Assembly (NCBI RefSeq): GCF_000745975.1
Contig: NZ_JQKJ01000001.1
Location: forward strand, 336,162 to 400,161
Source of the DNA: Desulfobacter vibrioformis DSM 8776
GTDB taxonomy: Bacteria > Desulfobacterota > Desulfobacteria > Desulfobacterales > Desulfobacteraceae
Direction of reading: 5' to 3'
Length of the DNA stretch: 64,000 nt
Shown here: piece by piece, positions 35,952 to 45,037 of the stretch
Layout of the letters: every line of letters begins with the position of its first letter
Numbering within the stretch: position 1 is the stretch's first letter
Position numbers and translations under genes: made by a program
Notes under the pieces: model-generated
Databases searched by the model: none
Told to the model about the DNA's origin: nothing
What the model saw: the letters and a program-made list of their open reading frames with translations, nothing else

Positions 35952-37000
35952 GGCAGGACCACCTCTTTGCCATTGTGGGTGCCGGTGCGGTTACGGCCGT
36001 TTTCCTTGGCTGCATAAAGGGCCTTGTCCGCCCGTGTAATCAGGGCGTCCAAGTCTTCACCGGGGATCAACTGGGCCACGCCTAGGGAGATGGTGATGGT
36101 GCCGATGTCCTTGCCTGAACTTTTGGACTGCCATCTGATTTTTTCAAGGCTGGTGCGGATCTGTTCTGCCAGGATAAAACCCCCGTCCATTTTTGTTTCA
36201 GGCAGCACCATGATAAATTCTTCACCGCCGAACCGGCCGGCAATATCCTTGCCTTTGATGTGTTTTTGTAAAAGCTTGGACAGCAGTTTGAGAACATTAT
36301 CGCCGGTAAGATGACCATAGTTATCATTTATTCGTTTAAACAGGTCAATGTCCGCGATAATCAGGGTTAAGGGGGCGGTCTCCTCCTGGGCATCTTTCAT
36401 GGGTTCGGCAATGGCATCCTCAAAACCGCGGCGGTTAAGCAGCCCTGTGAGCATATCCGTTTTTGCCGCTTCCCGCAGGTTTCTAAGTTCCAGCTTCAGG
36501 GCATCAAGGTCGCTGATGGTGTTGTGAACATTGTTTTTAAGGTCTGTATTGCCATCAATGATCCGCCGGGTTTCCGAAACAATATCCAGGGAAATACTTT
36601 TGATATCGGATCCGATTGATGCCTTGCTTAAACGCTCGTTATGGGCTTTGAGCTGATCTCCCTGCCGGTTCATACGGTTTCCGGCTTCGGTAAGCTGGGA
36701 GCTCATTCCGTCAAGAAGGCTTCCCGCTTTTCTGGTTTGCTCTTCGGTAACAAGCAATGGCCTGTCAGAAACGTAGTGCCTGAACCAGTCAAGGACCTTT
36801 TGATAGTCTATGCGTTCTTTTTTTTTCCGGGCTGCCTGGATATCCTTGTTCAGTTCAGGATTCCGGCCCGAGGCATACTCATACCACACCGAATAGACAA
36901 TCGGGGTATAAGGAAGTTTAAGTTCGGAGATTTCTTTGAGAACTATTCGCAGATATCTTCCTGATGCTTCCAGGGAATCAGGATATAAGTTTTTTAGCAT
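35948..37000 (-). CDS. Diguanylate cyclase (GGDEF)
   Basis: This 350-residue cytoplasmic protein has an uncharacterised helical N-terminus (residues 1-180) and a GGDEF domain with the active motif GGEEF at 258-262, so cyclic di-GMP synthesis is expected. The inhibitory RxxD site is replaced by KGKD at 250-253, so product inhibition is probably lost. GGAAGGGA precedes the ATG. Its stop overlaps ilvH by four bases, tying a signalling enzyme to an amino acid regulatory subunit; the reason is unknown. Confidence 0.92.
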   Translation of the reverse strand: MLKNLYPDSLEASGRYLRIVLKEISELKLPYTPIVYSVWYEYASGRNPELNKDIQAARKKKERIDYQKVLDWFRHYVSDRPLLVTEEQTRKAGSLLDGMSSQLTEAGNRMNRQGDQLKAHNERLSKASIGSDIKSISLDIVSETRRIIDGNTDLKNNVHNTISDLDALKLELRNLREAAKTDMLTGLLNRRGFEDAIAEPMKDAQEETAPLTLIIADIDLFKRINDNYGHLTGDNVLKLLSKLLQKHIKGKDIAGRFGGEEFIMVLPETKMDGGFILAEQIRTSLEKIRWQSKSSGKDIGTITISLGVAQLIPGEDLDALITRADKALYAAKENGRNRTGTHNGKEVVLP

Positions 37001-37094
37001 TGAGTTCCCTTCCGTTTTTTTAAAGCAAAAAAAGGCCTTTTGTGATAGATTCTCTTAATTTGTTATTTATGTCAACATAGGATCATAACATAGG

Positions 37095-37868
37095 ATGACA
37101 AAGGGGCTCATGCAGAAAGCAGCAAAAGAATATATTATTTTCCCTCTGGATTTCCCCTCCATGGAGGCGGCTCACTCCCATATCCGGCAGCTTGACGGCC
37201 GGGTGGGGATGTTTAAAATCGGCCTTGAACTGTTTATCCGCCAGGGTCCGGCTGTGGTGGAGATGGTCAGAAAAATGTCCGGTGCAGGTATTTTTCTGGA
37301 TTTGAAACTGCATGATATCTCAGCCACGGTCGGCCGGGCCATGGCCCGGGTGGCGGATCTGGGGGTGGATCTGGTAACAGTCCACGGCGCGTCCTCACAA
37401 AAAATGCTTGGGGCAGCCGTTAAAAATGCCGGTAAGACCAAAGTGCTTGCCGTGACCCTGCTTACGGATAATGACGCAGATACGGTCCGGGTCCAGGGGT
37501 TTAAGGATGAATATGTCAATGCCCCGGAAAAGCTGGTGCTGCTGCGGGCCCGCATGGCCCTGGATGCCGGATGTGCCGGTGTGGTGTGTTCAGGTCAGGA
37601 GACCGCCATGTTGAAAACGCAACTGGGCAAAGGGTGTCTGTTCGTTACGCCGGGGATCCGGCCCCAATGGTGCCTGACCCCCGGGGATGACCAGAAACGG
37701 GTTGTCACCCCGGCTAAGGCGGTGCAGGATGGTTCTGATTATATTGTCATTGGCCGGCCTATCCGGGATGCTGACGAGCCGGCCCGGGCTGCTGAAAAGG
37801 TGGCCCTGGAAATTGAAGCCGGTCTGTCCGGCCCTGCCGGGCAGGACAATCTGACAGACCGGGTTTGA
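37095..37868 (+). CDS. pyrF: Orotidine 5'-phosphate decarboxylase
   Basis: PyrF, 257 residues from 37095, makes UMP from OMP, the last step of de novo pyrimidine synthesis. The catalytic DxKxxD motif is in 'FLDLKLHDI', and 'TPGIRPQWCLTPGDDQKRVV' is the C-terminal phosphate-binding loop. A start at 37110 (MQKAAKEYII) is equally possible: neither ATG has a well-spaced ribosome binding site. The stop codon is in the second copy of a 14-bp tandem repeat. Confidence 0.94.
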   Translation: MTKGLMQKAAKEYIIFPLDFPSMEAAHSHIRQLDGRVGMFKIGLELFIRQGPAVVEMVRKMSGAGIFLDLKLHDISATVGRAMARVADLGVDLVTVHGASSQKMLGAAVKNAGKTKVLAVTLLTDNDADTVRVQGFKDEYVNAPEKLVLLRARMALDAGCAGVVCSGQETAMLKTQLGKGCLFVTPGIRPQWCLTPGDDQKRVVTPAKAVQDGSDYIVIGRPIRDADEPARAAEKVALEIEAGLSGPAGQDNLTDRV

Positions 37869-37879
37869 CAGACCGGGTT
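37852..37879. repeat. 14-bp tandem duplication at pyrF stop
   Basis: TGACAGACCGGGTT occurs twice in a row. The pyrF TGA stop is the start of the second copy. Without the duplication the frame would run a few codons further to TAG. It is a short, probably recent slippage event. Confidence 0.8.
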
Positions 37880-37909
37880 TAAAAAATAGAGAAAAAGACT
37901 TGTTTTTAA

Positions 37910-39148
37910 TTATTGTTCCTTGTCCAGACCAAATGCTGCGTGCAGAGTCCGCACAGCCAGTTCCGCATATTTAGCCAGAATCACGCATGAAATACGGATC
38001 TCAGAGGTTGAAATCATGCGGATGTTGATGTTTTCTTCGGCCAGGGCCTTGAACATCACCGCAGCCACGCCGGAATGGCTTTTCATCCCCAGCCCGATTA
38101 CGGATATTTTGGCAATTTCAGTGGCGGTTCTTATTTCGCCGGCATTGATTTGATCCGCCACTTTTTCGGAAATTTCCATTGCCCGGTTAAAATCGTCTTT
38201 GGTCACGGTAAAGGTCAGGTCAGTTTCGCCGCCGGGGTCTGTTTCACCGCCGGTGCGGGAGTTCTGGATGATCATGTCCACGGAGATACCGGCTTCGGCA
38301 AGGGCCCCAAAAACCGTGGCTGAAATGCCGGGCTGGTCAGGGACGCGCTTGAACGTGATTCTTGCTTCATTCAGGTCACAGGTAATGCCGGACACCACCG
38401 GGCTTTCCATATCCTCACTTTCGTTGACAACCATGGTTCCTTCCTCCTCATTGAATGATGACCGGACATGCACGGGCACATTGTATTTTTTTGCAAATTC
38501 CACAGACCTGATCTGGAGGACTTTTGCCCCCAGAATGGCCATTTCAAGCATTTCTTCATAGGAAATTCTGCTGATTTTCCTGGCTTTGGGACAGATTCTT
38601 GGATCGGTTGTGTACACCCCGTCCACGTCAGTGAAGATCTCGCAGACATCGGCTTTGAGCGATGCGGCAATGGCAACGGCCGAGGTGTCAGACCCGCCCC
38701 GGCCCAGGGTGGTGATGTCCCCGTTGTCGTCCGCACCCTGGAACCCTGCCACCACGACAATATTTCCCTCATCCAGGGCCGCACGCAGGTTCTGGCTGTC
38801 GATCTCCCGGATTCTGGCCTTGCCTGACATATGGTCGGTGTGGATGCCGGCTTGAAAACCTAGAAAGGATTTGGCTTTGATCCCTCTTGATTTGAGCATC
38901 ATGGCCATTAAGGCCGCCGTGGTCTGTTCTCCAGTTGCCAGAAGCACGTCCAGTTCCCGTTTATCCGGGGTTTCGGATGCCTGCCTGGCAAGGCTGATCA
39001 GGTTATTTGTCACGCCTGCCATGGCCGAAAGCACCACCACCACCTGGTCTTTGTTTTCATGGGCCTTTTGTACCCGGTCAGCCACTTTGGAGATTCTTTC
39101 GATATCTGCCACAGATGTGCCGCCAAATTTTTGCACCCGTAACGCCAT
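37910..39148 (-). CDS. lysC: Aspartate kinase
   Basis: Aspartokinase, 412 residues from the ATG at 39148 (MALRVQKFGGTSVAD), which has a good GGGAG site. An upstream TTG in frame is not chosen. The kinase domain begins KFGGTSV, and the C-terminal regulatory part has two ACT domains, around 'VPDQPGISATVFGALAEAGI'. It phosphorylates aspartate for lysine, threonine and methionine synthesis and is normally feedback-controlled by end products. It ends the tag-nnrD-tsaE-lysC group. Confidence 0.95.
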   Translation of the reverse strand: MALRVQKFGGTSVADIERISKVADRVQKAHENKDQVVVVLSAMAGVTNNLISLARQASETPDKRELDVLLATGEQTTAALMAMMLKSRGIKAKSFLGFQAGIHTDHMSGKARIREIDSQNLRAALDEGNIVVVAGFQGADDNGDITTLGRGGSDTSAVAIAASLKADVCEIFTDVDGVYTTDPRICPKARKISRISYEEMLEMAILGAKVLQIRSVEFAKKYNVPVHVRSSFNEEEGTMVVNESEDMESPVVSGITCDLNEARITFKRVPDQPGISATVFGALAEAGISVDMIIQNSRTGGETDPGGETDLTFTVTKDDFNRAMEISEKVADQINAGEIRTATEIAKISVIGLGMKSHSGVAAVMFKALAEENINIRMISTSEIRISCVILAKYAELAVRTLHAAFGLDKEQ

Positions 39149-39187
39149 TGTAGCTCCCAAAATTTTAGCTTTTATTAATATATTTAT

Positions 39188-39664
39188 TTACAAGGATAGA
39201 TTGCTTAGCAGATTTATTCCGGCTTGTCCAGACGGGGAAAAAGTTATTTTTCTGTTAAAGTCGGCATCAAATTCAAAATGGATGTGAAGATCGAATACAA
39301 AGCCGGTTTCAATGAGAAGATCCGGCCATTCCACCACGGTGACGCTGTCCTGTCCCATCTGGTCCTCAATGCCGATATAGTCCAGCTCGTCCGGGTCCGA
39401 AAGCCGGTACAGATCCAGGTGGCACAGGCGCATTTTTCCTGCCGGATATTCATTCATGATGGTAAAGGTGGGGCTGGTGATATAATACCCGTCCGCCACG
39501 CCCAGTCCCCTGGCAAGGCCCTGGACAAAACAGGTCTTGCCGCAGCCAAGATCCCCTGTCAGGGCCATGGCGCAACTTAAGTGCTGTTTCCGGATATACA
39601 GGCCCAGGCGCCTGGCTGGTTCCTGGGTCTGTTCCGGATTTCGGGATATAATCTCTTTCATCAT
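39188..39664 (-). CDS. tsaE: tRNA threonylcarbamoyladenosine biosynthesis ATPase
   Basis: TsaE is the ATPase that, with TsaB and TsaD, makes the t6A modification at position 37 of ANN-decoding tRNAs. The Walker A sequence is 'LTGDLGCGKTCFVQGLARGL', and 'FTIMNEYPAGKMRLCHLDLY' follows. I start at the ATG of MMKEIISRNPEQTQ (158 residues), which overlaps the nnrD stop by four bases. A longer frame would add 30 residues of an unrelated antisense-like sequence. nnrD-tsaE linkage is widespread. Confidence 0.93.
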   Translation of the reverse strand: MMKEIISRNPEQTQEPARRLGLYIRKQHLSCAMALTGDLGCGKTCFVQGLARGLGVADGYYITSPTFTIMNEYPAGKMRLCHLDLYRLSDPDELDYIGIEDQMGQDSVTVVEWPDLLIETGFVFDLHIHFEFDADFNRKITFSPSGQAGINLLSNLSL

Positions 39665-41217
39665 AAAAGGGTATTTAACGCTTGGGGAATGCCCGTGACC
39701 ATATCTGAAGCCGAAAATCCTACCGCGTGGTCTTCGGCCAGAAGATCCCCGCATAACCCGTGAACATAAACGCCTGCAAGGGCGGCGGATTCCGGGGGCA
39801 GATCCTGGGCCAGGAATGCCGCGATCATGCCGGTGAGGACATCACCCATGCCGCCGCAGGCCATGCCGGGGTTGCCCGTGGGACAGATAAATACGGCTCC
39901 GTCCGGGCAGGCCACAAGGGTCTGGGCCCCTTTGAGCACCAGGATAACCTTGTATTTTTCTGCAAAGTTCCGGGCGGTTTCCATCCGGTTGAGCTGAATA
40001 TCCGCCGTGGATTTCCCGGTAAGACGGGCCATTTCACCGGGGTGGGGGGTAAGGATTACCGGGGCTTTGATTGTATCCAGAATATCAGGATCCTTTGCAA
40101 TGCAGTTCAGGCCGTCGGCGTCAATGACCATGGGTACGGATGCAATGGAAATAATGGCTTTTATCAGTTCCCGGGTGCCGGGATCCGTGCCCATGCCCGG
40201 ACCCAGGGCCAAAGCGGTTTTATCTGCCAAGAGCGTGATAATGTCATCCAGGGCTGCGGCATCCAGGCCACCGGACTGGGTCTGGGCAAGCGCGGCGGTC
40301 ATGGGCTCGATGACCATGGGTTCCATGACGGGCATAAGCTTTTCAGGAACGCCTAAGGTGACAAGGCCTGCACCGGTTCTCATGGCAGCGTTGGCGCACA
40401 GTGCCGCGGCCCCGGTTTTGCCCGGCGAGCCGGCCAGCACCAGCAGATGGCCGAAACTGCCCTTGTGGGCATTGAAATCCCTGGGTGGTATCAGGCCTGC
40501 AATATCATGGGGTCCAGGCAGAAAAATATCAGGAGACTGTGTCTTTGCAATGTGGCCGGGAATACCGATGTCAATGATCTCCAGGGCACCGGTGTGAAAA
40601 TTGCCCGGGTACAGAATGTGCCCTGCCTTGGCAAAGGCAAAGGTGGCTGTGGCATCCGCCTGGATGGCCACCCCGCACACGGCCCCTGTATCTGCATTGA
40701 TCCCCGAAGGGATGTCCACGCTGAAAACCGCTTTGCCTGAATCGTTGATTCGTTCAATCACATCACGGTAAATGCCCCGGACATCGCAATTAAGTCCTGT
40801 GCCGAAAATGGCGTCCACAAACAGGTCATGGTCCAGCAGGATTTCGTCTGCCGCTTCCAGGGCCTCCTGGTCGGCAATTTCAATGAACTGTGACAGGGAA
40901 TGTTCGGCCAGAAGATCCAGTACCAGATCCATATTTGCCCTGGCATCACCCTGGACCCGGTCCCGGGTGGACAACAGAAAGAAGCTGACGCTCACCCCCA
41001 TCTCCATGAGGTAGCGTCCGATCACAAACCCGTCGCCGCCGTTGTTGCCCCGGCCTGCCACCACAGCTACCCTGGCGTCTTCAAGGTCAAAGTGATCGGA
41101 AAGCATCTCCAGGGCACCCCGACCTGCATTCTCCATGAGTACCCGGCCGGGAATGCCAAAGGTTTCAATGGTATGTTTATCCATCTGCTGCATCTGTTCG
41201 GTGGTGACAATGATCAT
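39661..41217 (-). CDS. nnrD: Bifunctional NAD(P)H-hydrate epimerase / dehydratase
   Basis: This 518-residue fusion repairs damaged NADH and NADPH hydrates. The N-terminal epimerase (YjeF_N) domain shows 'GIPGRVLMENAGRGALEMLS' and 'VVAGRGNNGGDGFVIGRYLM'. The C-terminal dehydratase has GSFGHLLVLAGSPGKTGAAA and the nucleotide-binding NPGMACGGMGDVLTG. It overlaps tsaE by four bases and lies 15 bases after tag. Domain arrangement is as in E. coli YjeF (Nnr). Confidence 0.95.
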   Translation of the reverse strand: MIIVTTEQMQQMDKHTIETFGIPGRVLMENAGRGALEMLSDHFDLEDARVAVVAGRGNNGGDGFVIGRYLMEMGVSVSFFLLSTRDRVQGDARANMDLVLDLLAEHSLSQFIEIADQEALEAADEILLDHDLFVDAIFGTGLNCDVRGIYRDVIERINDSGKAVFSVDIPSGINADTGAVCGVAIQADATATFAFAKAGHILYPGNFHTGALEIIDIGIPGHIAKTQSPDIFLPGPHDIAGLIPPRDFNAHKGSFGHLLVLAGSPGKTGAAALCANAAMRTGAGLVTLGVPEKLMPVMEPMVIEPMTAALAQTQSGGLDAAALDDIITLLADKTALALGPGMGTDPGTRELIKAIISIASVPMVIDADGLNCIAKDPDILDTIKAPVILTPHPGEMARLTGKSTADIQLNRMETARNFAEKYKVILVLKGAQTLVACPDGAVFICPTGNPGMACGGMGDVLTGMIAAFLAQDLPPESAALAGVYVHGLCGDLLAEDHAVGFSASDMVTGIPQALNTLL

Positions 41218-41232
41218 GATTTTTTTCCTTTT

Positions 41233-41805
41233 TCAGGCCATTACCTCTTTATATCTGAAGCAGGACACCAGGTGATCGTTCACCATGCCCGTGGCCTGCA
41301 TGTAGGCATAGATGATGGTGGACCCGGTAAATTTGAACCCGCGCTTACATAAGTCCTTTGAAAATGCGTCGGACTGGCTGGAGGTCGCCGGAACCTGGTC
41401 CTGGCTGGTATAGTGGTTGATGATGGGAGCCCCGTCCACAAACCGCCAGGCATAGGCGTCAAAGGTACCGAAGGCCTCCTGGATTTTTAAAAACGCCTGG
41501 GCATTGGTAACCGCAGAGCGGACCTTGAGCTTGTTTCTGATGATGCCGGGGTCTTTCAGCCGCATTTGAATGTCAGCTTCACTGAACCGGGCGACCTTTT
41601 CAGGATCAAACGCACAGAATGCATTGCGATATCCCTGGCGGCGCTTGAGAATCGTCAGCCAGGACAGCCCGGCCTGGGCCCCCTCCAGGATGAGAAATTC
41701 AAAAATTTTACGGTCATCGTGAACCGGCACCCCCCATTCCGTATCATGGTAACGGATATATAACGGATCGCTGGTCACCCAGCCGCAGCGTTTAATTTCG
41801 TTCAT
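41233..41805 (-). CDS. tag: DNA-3-methyladenine glycosylase I
   Basis: Tag removes 3-methyladenine from alkylated DNA. I start at the ATG at 41805 (MNEIKRCGWVTSDPL, 190 residues), since the preceding 12 in-frame codons have no family similarity. The zinc ligands typical of Tag are visible: Cys in RCGWV, His in YHDTEWGVP, and His/Cys in VNDHLVSCFRY. It begins the tag-nnrD-tsaE-lysC run on the minus strand. Confidence 0.94.
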   Translation of the reverse strand: MNEIKRCGWVTSDPLYIRYHDTEWGVPVHDDRKIFEFLILEGAQAGLSWLTILKRRQGYRNAFCAFDPEKVARFSEADIQMRLKDPGIIRNKLKVRSAVTNAQAFLKIQEAFGTFDAYAWRFVDGAPIINHYTSQDQVPATSSQSDAFSKDLCKRGFKFTGSTIIYAYMQATGMVNDHLVSCFRYKEVMA

Positions 41806-41880
41806 GACAGACCTATACAATAACTTTTGGCAATGTGCCATCCTAATCCTGTGTTTTTGTGCCTTGGGTGTTATTTTCCT

Positions 41881-41908
41881 TTGACACAGAACGAAAAATT
41901 GATATACT
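41881..41908 (+). promoter_or_regulatory. sigma70-type promoter for the Cache-MCP pair
   Basis: TTGACA at 41881-41886 and TATACT at 41903-41908 have a 16-base spacer. A leader of about 120 bases follows up to the Cache gene start at 42031. It drives the pair of sensory genes. The match is strong, but no transcript evidence is available. Confidence 0.7.
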
Positions 41909-42030
41909 CGGCGTCAATATCATTTCAATAGATCCGATAGGTAATTTTTAAAATAATGCCACAATGGTCCGTAATTCTCCGGTCCGGCGTTTATCACGAT
42001 TTGTTTATCATAAACTGAAAGGAGATCGCA

Positions 42031-42591
42031 ATGAAACGAACTGCTATTTTGGGATTAATGATGTCCGTCTTTTTTTTCGCAGTCTTTCCGGCATGGGCCG
42101 AGCAGGCGCCCCAGAAGGTGGTGGATCTTGCCTACACGGAACTGGCGGCTCTGGGGACTGCGCCCCAAATCCTGTCCGCTGTCAAGGCCCAGAACCAGAA
42201 AAACATGAGTCTGGCAGACATTCAAGCCATGGATGAAAAATGGAAGACCACCCCGGGCATTGCCCCCTTTATGCAGGCGTTGATGGATTCGGACTGCGGC
42301 AAATTCCTCCGGCAGATCCAGAACTCAAAGGCATTTTATTCTGAAATTTTTGTCATGGACAACCAGGGTGCCAATGTGGCCATGACCGAGAAGACCAGTG
42401 ATTACTGGCAGGGAGATGAGGCTAAATTTAAAGAATCATTTAACGGTGGAACCGGCAAAGTATTTGTGGATGATGTGGAATTTGACGATAGTTCCCAGGC
42501 CTATCTGGTCCAGGTTTCCGTTCCTGTGATGGAACAGGGAAAGGCCATCGGTGCCATTACCTTTGGTATTAACATGGACCAGGTGGAATAA
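42031..42591 (+). CDS. Periplasmic Cache-like sensory protein
   Basis: This 186-residue protein has an N-terminal signal peptide (MKRTAILGLMMSVFFFAVFP, cleavage near WAEQA) and no membrane helix, so it should be free in the periplasm. The body contains 'FYSEIFVMDNQGANVAMTEK' and 'VSVPVMEQGKAIGAITFGIN', typical of single Cache or PAS-like extracellular sensor domains. AAAGGAGA precedes the ATG. It lies 21 bases before an MCP gene, so I infer that it delivers a ligand signal to that receptor. Confidence 0.8.
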   Translation: MKRTAILGLMMSVFFFAVFPAWAEQAPQKVVDLAYTELAALGTAPQILSAVKAQNQKNMSLADIQAMDEKWKTTPGIAPFMQALMDSDCGKFLRQIQNSKAFYSEIFVMDNQGANVAMTEKTSDYWQGDEAKFKESFNGGTGKVFVDDVEFDDSSQAYLVQVSVPVMEQGKAIGAITFGINMDQVE

Positions 42592-42612
42592 TCGTACGCC
42601 CTGGGAGGAGCT

Positions 42613-44301
42613 ATGAAATTCTTTTCAAATATGACAATTCGTCTTAAACTTTTTTCCGGTTTTTCCATCATCCTTTTTTTTATGGTGGCCATTGGTCTGA
42701 CTGGTTATCAGGGCGTCAACAGCATTCAGGGGCGCCTTAACTCCATCTTTGAAGTCCGCATGCCCGCCATTGATCACTTGCTTCAGGCGGACAGGGACCT
42801 TCAGCAGCTTCTGGTGGCCGAACGGTCCATGATCTTCACCAACAGCAAATCGGAAAAATTCCGGGACTTTGTCAAGGCGTATGAAAAGAACCTGGAACAG
42901 GCTGCCCAACGATGGGATAAATATAAGACCCTGGCCACAACCGACGAAGAAAAAAACATGATCGCCGGGTTTGAAGCCGCCAGAAAAGAATGGATGGCCG
43001 TTTCAAGGCAGATCGTGGACGCCCGCATTGCAGATACCCGCCAGGGCCGGCGCCTGGCCCTGGATCTGACCACAGGTCTGGCCCGCGACAAATTCGAAAC
43101 CATGCGGGACTACCTGAACCGGCTCACGGAAATTAACCAGGAATACACCAATTCAGACCATAACTCCGCCAACAAGGCCAACAGGGATTCCGTGGTGACC
43201 ATTGCCAGCATCAGCGGGCTGGCATTTATCCTCGGGGCCGCCCTCATGGTATTGATTTCAAAAGGGGTGGCAGGGCCGTTAAAACTTGTTTTATCGGGCC
43301 TGACCGACATTTCCCAGGGTGAAGGAGACCTGACCAGCCGGCTTAACTACCGCGGTAAAGATGAGGTGGGGCAGCTGGCCCAGACCTTTGACCGCTTTAT
43401 TGAAAAACTCCAGGATATGATCCGGGATATTTCCGGGAATGTAACCCGGCTTACGGAGGCTGCCGCGGCGTTTCTATCCCTCTCCGAAGAGATGACCCGG
43501 GGATCTTCTACGGCATCTGAAAAATCCAGGACCGTTGCCGCTGCCGTAGAAGAGATAGACGTGACGATGAATTCCATCTCTTCTGCCATGGAAACGTCGG
43601 CAGGCAACACCAACTCTGTCGCCTCCGCGGCCGAGGAGATGAATTCCACCGTGGACGAAATCGCCAGAAATGCGGCTAAAGCCAGGGGCATATCCGAGGA
43701 AGCCGTTTCAAAGGTTGAGGGAACCACCCGGGAAATGGATTCCCTCAGCCAGGCGGCCCAGGCCATTGGCAAGGTGGTGGAAACCATTACGGACATCTCC
43801 GAACAGGTCAACCTGCTCTCCCTGAACGCCACCATAGAAGCTGCCCGGGCCGGAGAGGCGGGCAAGGGATTTGCCGTTGTGGCCAATGAGATCAAAGTGC
43901 TGGCCAGCCAGACTTCCACCGCTTCCAATGACATCAAGGCCCGAATTGAAAATATCCAGGAAACAGCCCAGGGAGCCACTTCCGGCATCAGCGAAATCAG
44001 CCAGGTCATCCACCAGGTGGACGACATCATTTCCGCCATCGCCGCTTCAGTGGAGGAGCAAGCCTCGGTTACGCGCGAAATTTCATCCAATATCAGCCAG
44101 GTTTCAGCCGGAATTCAGGACATCAACGAAAACGTAAGCCAGAACTCCACCGTGGTCAGCGACGTTTCAAGGGAAATCGCCGATGTCAGCCGGTCAGCCG
44201 GTGAAATAAACGACCGGAGTTCTTCCGTCAGGACCTCCGCAGAAGACCTGACTGCCATCGCCGAAAACCTTAAGAATATGATGGATAAATTTAAGATATA
44301 A
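42613..44301 (+). CDS. Methyl-accepting chemotaxis protein
   Basis: This 562-residue chemoreceptor has two membrane helices (about 10-30 and 195-218) and a periplasmic helical-bundle (4HB-like) domain between them. A HAMP linker and the long cytoplasmic signalling hairpin follow. The hairpin tip '[20 protein letters not shown]' is the conserved site for CheA/CheW contact. It ends with '[12 protein letters not shown]', with no obvious CheR pentapeptide. It is co-transcribed with the periplasmic Cache protein. Ligand unknown. Confidence 0.95.
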   Translation: MKFFSNMTIRLKLFSGFSIILFFMVAIGLTGYQGVNSIQGRLNSIFEVRMPAIDHLLQADRDLQQLLVAERSMIFTNSKSEKFRDFVKAYEKNLEQAAQRWDKYKTLATTDEEKNMIAGFEAARKEWMAVSRQIVDARIADTRQGRRLALDLTTGLARDKFETMRDYLNRLTEINQEYTNSDHNSANKANRDSVVTIASISGLAFILGAALMVLISKGVAGPLKLVLSGLTDISQGEGDLTSRLNYRGKDEVGQLAQTFDRFIEKLQDMIRDISGNVTRLTEAAAAFLSLSEEMTRGSSTASEKSRTVAAAVEEIDVTMNSISSAMETSAGNTNSVASAAEEMNSTVDEIARNAAKARGISEEAVSKVEGTTREMDSLSQAAQAIGKVVETITDISEQVNLLSLNATIEAARAGEAGKGFAVVANEIKVLASQTSTASNDIKARIENIQETAQGATSGISEISQVIHQVDDIISAIAASVEEQASVTREISSNISQVSAGIQDINENVSQNSTVVSDVSREIADVSRSAGEINDRSSSVRTSAEDLTAIAENLKNMMDKFKI

Positions 44302-44357
44302 TAAGGCCAGCCGCTGCTGTTCGCGAGTCCGTTTTTTGGGCATCTGCCTTAAACAGC

Positions 44358-44972
44358 TCAGGATTTCAGCATGCCCTGGTGAATGAGAAAGCCGGTGATG
44401 TCGTCTAGGCCTTTGCCGGTTTTCATGTTGGCAAAGACAAAGGGCTTATCCCCTCTCATGCGACGGGTATCGTGTTCCATGACGTCAAGGGATGCGCCGA
44501 CCATGGGGGCAAGGTCCACCTTATTGATCACCAGAAGATCGGACCGGGTAATGCCGGGGCCTCCTTTCCGGGGAATTTTATCCCCTGCAGAAACGTCAAT
44601 GACATAGATGGACAGGTCAGCCAGCTCCGGACTGAAGGTGGCACTTAAGTTGTCTCCCCCGCTTTCCACCAGCACCAGGTCCAGATCAGGGAATTTTTGG
44701 CAAAGATCCTCCACTGCGGCCAGGTTCATGGAGGCATCCTCACGAATGGCCGTGTGGGGACAGCCGCCGGTTTCAACACCCATGATCCTGTCCGCAGACA
44801 GGGCCTGTCTGCGGATCAGAAATTCCTGGTCCTCCCGGGTGTAAATATCATTGGTGACCACGGCAAGTTCATATCTGTCCCTCATGTTCAGGCAGATGGC
44901 CTCAAGAAGGGCTGTTTTTCCTGATCCCACCGGTCCCCCGACGCCTACGCGAAGTGGTGCTGTTTTGTTCAT
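44358..44972 (-). CDS. ureG: Urease accessory GTPase
   Basis: UreG, 204 residues, is the SIMIBI GTPase that drives nickel delivery to urease with UreD and UreF. The P-loop is '[17 protein letters not shown]', and the conserved metal-binding CPH motif is in '[20 protein letters not shown]'. It is the last gene of the urt-ure run. Its AAGGAG ribosome binding site is the final unit of a tandem repeat at 44984-45037. Confidence 0.97.
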   Translation of the reverse strand: MNKTAPLRVGVGGPVGSGKTALLEAICLNMRDRYELAVVTNDIYTREDQEFLIRRQALSADRIMGVETGGCPHTAIREDASMNLAAVEDLCQKFPDLDLVLVESGGDNLSATFSPELADLSIYVIDVSAGDKIPRKGGPGITRSDLLVINKVDLAPMVGASLDVMEHDTRRMRGDKPFVFANMKTGKGLDDITGFLIHQGMLKS

Positions 44973-44983
44973 TTGTTCTCCTT

Positions 44984-45037
44984 AAGACCTGAAAATAAAG
45001 ACCTGAAAATAAAGGCCTGAAATTAAGACCTGAAAAG
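44984..45037. repeat. 14-bp tandem array between ureF and ureG
   Basis: Four adjacent units of AAGACCTGAAAATA (the third as AAGGCCTGAAATT) span the ureF stop and the ureG ribosome binding site. On the minus strand the first unit encodes the final FRS of UreF. The last unit overlaps the AAGGAG site of ureG. Slippage could change spacing between the two genes. Confidence 0.85.

Noticed and set aside
43347..44090. A 247-codon open frame opposite the MCP gene
   Set aside because: It is antisense to the conserved signalling region, with Ala/Ser/Met-rich low-complexity sequence; a shadow frame.
44984..45037. The 14-bp array considered as a CRISPR array
   Set aside because: Units are directly adjacent, with no unique spacers, and there are no cas genes.
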